32,251 nucleotides of DNA from Marilutibacter maris (GTDB lineage Bacteria; Pseudomonadota; Gammaproteobacteria; Xanthomonadales; Xanthomonadaceae). The first letter of the stretch is position 1; every line of letters begins with the position of its first letter. The translations under genes were made by a program, and so were the position numbers. Positions 28,380 to 32,251 of this stretch are shown piece after piece. The notes under the pieces were generated by a model. That model had not been told where the DNA came from. It saw nothing but the letters and a program-made list of their open reading frames with translations, and did no database searches. Location of the stretch: the NCBI RefSeq assembly GCF_006546735.2, contig NZ_VICD02000065.1:1-32251 (forward strand). The letters run 5' to 3'.

Positions 28380-29544
28380 AGACGGCAAGTGTGGCGTCCT
28401 GCATCGCGCGCAGGGTATAGCGCGACATCGTAACGGCTGCGACAGGGGGCTGCGCGAGCAGCGTCCGCGCACGGCTGTGCAGCGCATGGGTGTCGAACGG
28501 CGGCGCCGCGCCGGCCGGTTGCAACTCCGCCAACAGCTCGCCGACCCCGCCGTGCGCCCAGCCCAGCACCGGCCGGCCGCAGGACAACGCCTCGATCACG
28601 GTCCGCCCGAACGCCTCGGGTTTGCGCGAAAGCTGCAGCACCAGATCGCTGGCCGCGTAGGCACGGGCGATCGCGTCGGTGGGCGCGGAGAACGCCACCG
28701 CTTCCGTGATGCCCAGTCGTCCCGCTTCGGCCTCCAGCTCGGCGATGTACGCCTCGCGACCCTGTTCGCGCGCGCCGGGCAGCCACAGACGCACGTCGTC
28801 GCCGTCGCCGCGCAACGCCGCCAGCAGCGCCAGCGCATCGGCATGCCCCTTCAGGCGGGTGCCGCGGCCGGGCAACAGCAGCAATGGGCCGTCCCCGGCC
28901 AGTTGCGGATGCAGGGCCGCCGCCCAGGCGCGCGCGGCCGGATCGGGGTACGCGGCGGGCGGGAACGCCGACGGCTCGATCCCGCGCGGAATCACCCGCA
29001 GCCTGGCCGCGTCGGTGGCCGGGTAGTGCCGCAGCACGTAGTCGCGCACCGTCTCCGACACGCAGACGACCCGCTCGCCGCGGGTCATCACCGCGGAGTA
29101 GCGCGAAGGCGAGTTCAGGCCGTGCACGGTCGTGACCAGGCGCGGCCGGCTCCTGGGCGGCAACCCACGCAGCGCCAGCACCGCCAGCCACGCCGGCAGC
29201 CGCGAGCGCGCGTGCACCAGGTCGACCCGCTGCTCGACGATCAACCTGCGCAAGGCGCGCGCGCGCAGCAGGGTCAGCGGCGACTTGCGGCCGATGTCGA
29301 GTTCGAGGTGTTCGGCGCCCAGCGCCCGCAGTCGCGGCACCAGCCGACCGCCGGCGGACACCACCAGCGCACGGTGCCCGGCGCGCACCAGCGCCTCGGC
29401 GACTTCCAGGGTCGAACGCTCGACCCCGCCCGAATCCAGCGCCGGCAGCAGCTGCATCACCGTGCGCCGATGCCCCGGACGCCGGCGCGCCTGTCCGGCG
29501 CCGGCATGCTCCGCATTGGCACGCTCCACGTCGGCATGGTCCAT
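28360..29544 (-). CDS. GT4-family glycosyltransferase
   Basis: A GT-B fold retaining sugar transferase, 394 residues. The N-domain begins VMQLLPALDSGGVERSTLEVAEAL, with the Gly-rich loop typical of LPS or exopolysaccharide transferases, then LVHARSRLPAW and TVHGLNSPSRYS. The C-domain has PRGIEPSAF, LLLPGRGTRLKGH and the nucleotide-sugar EX7E motif in KPEAFGRTVIEALSCGRPVLG. The first ATG (29568) has no ribosome-binding site. ATG 29544 has AGGG about 7 nt upstream and is preferred. Downstream the gene overlaps the O-antigen ligase start, and waaA lies nearby, so LPS assembly is the likely pathway. Donor and acceptor are unknown. Confidence 0.9.
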   Translation of the reverse strand: MDHADVERANAEHAGAGQARRRPGHRRTVMQLLPALDSGGVERSTLEVAEALVRAGHRALVVSAGGRLVPRLRALGAEHLELDIGRKSPLTLLRARALRRLIVEQRVDLVHARSRLPAWLAVLALRGLPPRSRPRLVTTVHGLNSPSRYSAVMTRGERVVCVSETVRDYVLRHYPATDAARLRVIPRGIEPSAFPPAAYPDPAARAWAAALHPQLAGDGPLLLLPGRGTRLKGHADALALLAALRGDGDDVRLWLPGAREQGREAYIAELEAEAGRLGITEAVAFSAPTDAIARAYAASDLVLQLSRKPEAFGRTVIEALSCGRPVLGWAHGGVGELLAELQPAGAAPPFDTHALHSRARTLLAQPPVAAVTMSRYTLRAMQDATLAVYDELLD

Positions 29545-29629
29545 GCGTTCACCCTGCATGGCGGTCATCGTGTACGGCGGCCGTCACCCGGACCGGGAAC
29601 GGCGCGGCGGGCGCCAGCGGCTTCGCCGC

Positions 29630-29830
29630 TCAGCCCTCGAGCACGAAGTGCGCGCCGCAATACGGGCACTGCACTTCGCCTTCGGCCTCGATCGGCAGGT
29701 AGACGCGCGGATGCGAGTTCCACAACGCCATCGACGGCGTCGGGCAGCTCAGCGGCAGGTCGGCACGCGTCACGGTGTAGCGCTGCTCGGCGTTGGCCTG
29801 GGTGGTGTGGGTGCTGGCGGCTGCGGTCAT
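29630..29830 (-). CDS. CHCC-type zinc-finger protein
   Basis: A 66-residue protein whose C-terminal half holds C29, H40, C55 and C58, spaced as in the zf-CHCC family (the Ndufs6-like domain), in LSCP, WNSHPRVYLPIE and VQCPYCGAHFVL. Proteins of this kind bind one Zn2+. Bacterial roles are unknown, and the mitochondrial relatives are complex I assembly or accessory subunits. It is first in the minus-strand unit with the glycosyltransferase and ligase, 61-85 nt upstream depending on the transferase start. A TAGAAT on the minus strand (29862-29867) is a plausible -10. Confidence 0.88.
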   Translation of the reverse strand: MTAAASTHTTQANAEQRYTVTRADLPLSCPTPSMALWNSHPRVYLPIEAEGEVQCPYCGAHFVLEG

Positions 29831-29831
29831 G

Positions 29832-29857
29832 GGTCGCGGGGGATCGGTCGCGGGGGA
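29832..29857. repeat. Tandem 12-bp duplication in the zinc-finger gene 5' region
   Basis: GGTCGCGGGGGA occurs at 29832-29843 and 29846-29857 (14-bp period). It lies between the putative -10 and the start codon of the minus-strand zinc-finger gene and would be in its untranslated leader, probably a small slip duplication. Confidence 0.5.
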
Positions 29858-29920
29858 GGCAATTCTAGCAGCCGCGGCCGCCTCTCGAGACGATCGGCCG
29901 GCGCAGCGTCAGCGGCGACC

Positions 29921-29962
29921 GGGCTTTCCCGGGAAGGCCCTCGCGGCTTACGCCGCTCCTAC
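29921..29962. repeat. Palindromic repeat, copy 3 (half element)
   Basis: The loop and right arm match copy 2: GGGCTTTCCCGGGAAGGCCC, then an arm (29941-29962) ending GCCGCTCCTAC. The GTAGGAGC left arm is missing, so this is a truncated copy in the same orientation as copy 2. It lies in the 155-bp gap between the divergent or adjacent ends of the zinc-finger gene and the pirin gene. Confidence 0.75.
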
Positions 29963-29985
29963 GGTCTTTCCGGCGGTCGTGTGGC

Positions 29986-30690
29986 TCAGCCCGGCAGGTC
30001 GAACAGCAGGGCCAGGGCCTCGCCGTCGGCCCGCAACCGCAAGGCGCCGGTCTCGTCGCTGAAGCCCAGCGCATCGCCGGCCCGCAGTTCGCGCGCACCG
30101 ACCCGGGCGCCGCCTCGGGCCAGATGCAGCCAATAGCGGCGGGCGGGATCGAGCGCGTATTCGGCCCCCTCCCCGTCATCGAGCCGGGCCTCGAGCACGC
30201 GCGCATCCTGGCGCATCGCCACGCTGCCCTCGGCGCCGTCGGGCGAGGCCAGCAGGGTCCAGCCGCCGCCAGGCACCGCCGCCGCGGCCTCGCGCTGGGC
30301 GTAGCCGGGCGCCGCGTTGACCCGGTCCGGCTGCAGCCAGATCTGCAGGAAATGCACCGGCTCGGTCTTCGATGCGTTGAACTCGCTGTGTTCGACGCCG
30401 TGCCCGGCGCCCATCCACTGCAGTTCGCCGGGACGGATCACGCCACCGCCGCCGCTGCTGTCCTTGTGCGCCAGCGCGCCCTCGAGCACGTAGCTGAGGA
30501 TCTCCATGTTGGCGTGGCCATGGGTCGGGAAGCCGGCGCCGGGATCGACGCGGTCCTCGTTGATGACCCGCAGCACGCCGAAGCCCATCCACGCCGGGTC
30601 GTAATAGTGCCCGAACGAGAAGGTGTGGCGGCTGTCGAGCCAGCCGGCCTGGACATGGCCGCGGTCCTGCGAGCGACGTTCGATGATCAT
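29986..30690 (-). CDS. Pirin family protein (YhhW-type quercetinase-like dioxygenase)
   Basis: A bicupin of 234 residues. The N-terminal cupin holds a mononuclear metal site with H57 and H59 (PTHGHANME) and H101 and E103 (GVEHSE). These positions and residues coincide with my recollection of E. coli YhhW, a protein with quercetin 2,3-dioxygenase activity. TFSFGHYYDPAWMGFG and ELQWMGAGHGVEHSE are the family signatures. The start at ATG 30690 matches the family N-terminus, but lacks a clear ribosome-binding site. It lies 77 nt downstream of a YceI gene on the same strand. The physiological substrate is unknown and a stress role is only an inference. Confidence 0.93.
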   Translation of the reverse strand: MIIERRSQDRGHVQAGWLDSRHTFSFGHYYDPAWMGFGVLRVINEDRVDPGAGFPTHGHANMEILSYVLEGALAHKDSSGGGGVIRPGELQWMGAGHGVEHSEFNASKTEPVHFLQIWLQPDRVNAAPGYAQREAAAAVPGGGWTLLASPDGAEGSVAMRQDARVLEARLDDGEGAEYALDPARRYWLHLARGGARVGARELRAGDALGFSDETGALRLRADGEALALLFDLPG

Positions 30691-30734
30691 GGTGATGGCT
30701 GGGGGTGGGGGACGGAGATGGGATGACAGCGGCG

Positions 30735-30759
30735 CCGGGGCCCGATGTCCGGGCCCCGG
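30735..30759 (-). terminator. Hairpin between yceI and the pirin gene
   Basis: CCGGGGCCCG (30735-30744) and CGGGCCCCGG (30750-30759) form a perfect 10-bp G+C stem with a 5-nt loop, 8 nt after the yceI stop on the minus strand. No T-tract follows, so it may limit read-through or stabilise the yceI 3' end rather than fully terminate. Confidence 0.5.
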
Positions 30760-30767
30760 ATTCTGCC

Positions 30768-31349
30768 TTATTCCGCCTTCGGCACCATCGCCTCGACGGT
30801 GATCCGGATCTCGACCTCGTCGCTGACGTTGGGCGCGTACTTGCCGACGCCGAAGTCGCTGCGCTTGATCATGGTGCGGGCGTCGAAGCCGGCGGCCTCG
30901 CGCTTGCCCAGCGGATGCACGCCCAACTTGTTGATGGTGGTGTCCAGCAGCACCTGCTTGGTCACGCCATGCACGGTCAGCTCGCCCCAGATGCGCAGCT
31001 TGCTGTCGCCGGCGGCCTCGACCTTGCTGCTCTTGAAGGTGATCTCGGGGAACTGCCCGGCGTCGAAGAAATCGGCGCTGAGCAGGTGGTCGTTGAAGTC
31101 CGGCACGTGCGACTCCAGCCCGCTCAGGGGAATGGTGACGTTCACCGAGGACTGGCCGACGTTGTCGGCGTCGTAGACGATCGTGCCGTCGACATCGCCG
31201 AAGTGGGCGACCGGATGCGAGAAGCCGAAATGGCTCCAGGACGCGATCACGTCGGTGTGGTTGGGATCGATGTCGTAGGTGACCGGGGCCGCGAACGTGG
31301 CGGCGCTGGCGACCGACAAGGCGGCGGCAAGGACGATCTGCTTGAACAT
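30768..31349 (-). CDS. YceI-family periplasmic lipid-binding protein
   Basis: A 193-residue protein with a signal peptide (MFKQIVLAAALSVASAATFA, mature part from APVTYDID). The lipocalin-like YceI barrel follows, with YDIDPNHTDVIASWSHFGFSH, a GDVDGTI strand, SADFFDAGQFPEITFKS, GELTVHGVTK and a C-terminal VEIRITVEAMVPK. Family members bind polyisoprenoids in the periplasm. I start at 31349, where GGAG lies 6 nt upstream. The in-frame ATG at 31361 would add MEPV and lacks a ribosome-binding site. It follows the RutE-like gene by 72 nt. Confidence 0.94.
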   Translation of the reverse strand: MFKQIVLAAALSVASAATFAAPVTYDIDPNHTDVIASWSHFGFSHPVAHFGDVDGTIVYDADNVGQSSVNVTIPLSGLESHVPDFNDHLLSADFFDAGQFPEITFKSSKVEAAGDSKLRIWGELTVHGVTKQVLLDTTINKLGVHPLGKREAAGFDARTMIKRSDFGVGKYAPNVSDEVEIRITVEAMVPKAE

Positions 31350-31421
31350 GACAGGCTCCATCGGAGGTTGGGCGGAGGGGCTGGGGTGAGCGTGAGACGG
31401 AATCGGGTGACGGCGCCGCGA

Positions 31422-32009
31422 TCAGAGGATCCGCGCGGCCTCGTCGAACGACAGCCGCGGCGAGCGCGGGAACAGCTTGGCCGGGTCGCCATGACCGAGG
31501 TTGATGAGGAAGTTCGACTTGATCGCGGTGCCGGCGAAGAACGCCGCGTCGACCCTGGCGTTGTCGAACCCGGACATCGGGCCGCAGTCCAGGCCGAGCG
31601 CGCGCGCGGCCAGCAGCACGTAGGCGCCCTGCAGGCTGCCGTTGCGGAACGCGGCGTCGTGGCGGTTCTCGCGCGGGCCTTCGAACCAGCTCTTGGCGTC
31701 GGTATGCGGGAACAGGTACGGCAGCTTGTCGTGGAAATCCTGGTCGAAGGCGACGATCGCGGTGACCGGCGCGGCCATGGTCTTGGCGTAGTTGCCCTTG
31801 TCCAGGGCCGGCCCGAGCTTGGCCTTGGCCTCGGGCGACTTCACGAACACCAGCCGCAGCGGGCTCATGTTGGCGCTGGTCGGACCCCACTTGGCCAGTT
31901 CGTACAGCTGGCGCAGGGTGTCGTCGCTGACCTCGCCGCCGAGCTCGTTGTGGGTGCGGGCGGTGCGGAACAACTGGTCGAGGGCGGCGTCGGGCAGGGT
32001 CCTGGACAT
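31422..32009 (-). CDS. RutE-type nitroreductase family protein (probable malonic semialdehyde reductase)
   Basis: An FMN-dependent oxidoreductase of 195 residues, the same length as E. coli RutE (196). It aligns closely by memory: [94 protein letters not shown] and [12 protein letters not shown]. RutE reduces malonic semialdehyde to 3-hydroxypropionate in pyrimidine breakdown. No other rut genes are here, so a general aldehyde or nitro reductase role is equally possible. GGAGA 7 nt upstream of ATG 32009 fixes the start. The frame continues upstream to 32210, but without family sequence. Confidence 0.92.
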   Translation of the reverse strand: MSRTLPDAALDQLFRTARTHNELGGEVSDDTLRQLYELAKWGPTSANMSPLRLVFVKSPEAKAKLGPALDKGNYAKTMAAPVTAIVAFDQDFHDKLPYLFPHTDAKSWFEGPRENRHDAAFRNGSLQGAYVLLAARALGLDCGPMSGFDNARVDAAFFAGTAIKSNFLINLGHGDPAKLFPRSPRLSFDEAARIL

Positions 32010-32185
32010 CAAGGGTCTCCAATTGCGGTGGTGTCGGCATGAGGCCCGCGCAGGCGCCGGGCCAACCATCGGCCCATTCGGGCGATGGGGCCCGGACGTT
32101 ACAGGCGTCCGCGGCGGGCAGGGCAAGTGTAGAGTCTCGGAAATCAGCTCACCGTCTTCACGCCCGGAACGGATTGGCGCCACTC

Positions 32186-32251
32186 GTGCAACAAAGAGAC
32201 AGCCAGACACCGAAAAACACCACCACGTGGACGCTCAGCGACGGCCACGCC
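32186..32251 (+). CDS. Probable ELM1-family (GT-B-like) protein, N-terminal fragment at right edge
   Basis: The last 66 bases can be read from GTG 32186 as 22 residues ending [12 protein letters not shown] associate W-x-L-[ST]-DG-x-AGN near the N-terminus with the mitochondrial fission ELM1/DUF1022 family, glycosyltransferase-like proteins often found near LPS core genes in proteobacteria. Only the first half of the motif is in the window. The frame is open further upstream without an ATG, and TTG 32174 is another start. TAGAGT (32130-32135) could be the -10, in the gap shared with the divergent RutE-like gene. Confidence 0.4.
   Translation, partial: MQQRDSQTPKNTTTWTLSDGHA

Noticed and set aside
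28380-28487. Longer O-antigen ligase start at 28487
   Set aside because: The extra 36 residues are Arg/Cys-rich and overlap the C-terminus of the glycosyltransferase in another frame. No ribosome-binding site is seen.
31422-32210. Longer RutE-like protein from the upstream ATG at 32210
   Set aside because: The first 67 residues show no family sequence. ATG 32009 has a good ribosome-binding site and gives the family length.

Overview
The window is about 70% G+C and densely coded. It looks like chromosome from a xanthomonad-type gammaproteobacterium (Xanthomonadaceae, in the Lysobacter/Luteimonas/Xanthomonas neighbourhood). Evidence for this is the short ketol-acid reductoisomerase that lacks the usual N-terminal extension, the pcm-like/tolC pair close to waaA, and copies of a GTAGGAGCGGCGTAAGCC repeat that I associate with this family. 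The placement rests on remembered family resemblance, not on a search.

Left half, amino-acid biosynthesis (1-15611, all plus strand): the 3' part of a bifunctional aspartokinase/homoserine dehydrogenase (thrA), then thrB and thrC, make threonine. A hairpin follows, then a consensus-like promoter, a leader peptide with an uninterrupted Leu/Ile/Val codon run, and a textbook attenuator. Behind it lie ten genes: ilvD, ilvC, ilvG, ilvM, ilvE, a short ilvA/tdcB, leuA, leuC, leuD and leuB. Together they encode every enzyme needed to turn threonine and pyruvate into isoleucine, valine and leucine. From ilvG to leuB nearly every start overlaps the preceding stop. The threonine deaminase has no ACT regulatory domain and the acetolactate synthase is of the IlvGM type, so control seems to have been shifted from allostery to attenuation.

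Middle (15612-24513): a small lipoprotein gene flanked by two oppositely oriented 68-bp palindromic repeats. Then comes a minus-strand efflux operon (periplasmic adaptor plus RND pump) with a divergent TetR regulator and an operator-like palindrome between them. A Pcm-like methyltransferase and a TolC-type outer-membrane channel follow, ending in a clear terminator. Last is a short secreted protein with codon use unlike its neighbours.

Right part (24514-32251): envelope functions. These are Kdo transferase (waaA), a divergent LpxL-type lipid A acyltransferase, an O-antigen ligase, a GT4 glycosyltransferase and a CHCC zinc-finger protein. Then come a pirin-type dioxygenase, a YceI protein and a RutE-type nitroreductase, all on the minus strand. 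The first codons of a probable ELM1-family protein run off the right edge.

A second theme is transcription start placement. Three genes (lipoprotein, TetR, LpxL-like) have a TANNNT -10 hexamer exactly 6 nt before the ATG, and the ilv leader peptide is placed similarly. This predicts leaderless or near-leaderless mRNAs. No tRNA, rRNA, CRISPR array, prophage or intact insertion sequence was seen. No stretch over 300 bases lacks a gene.
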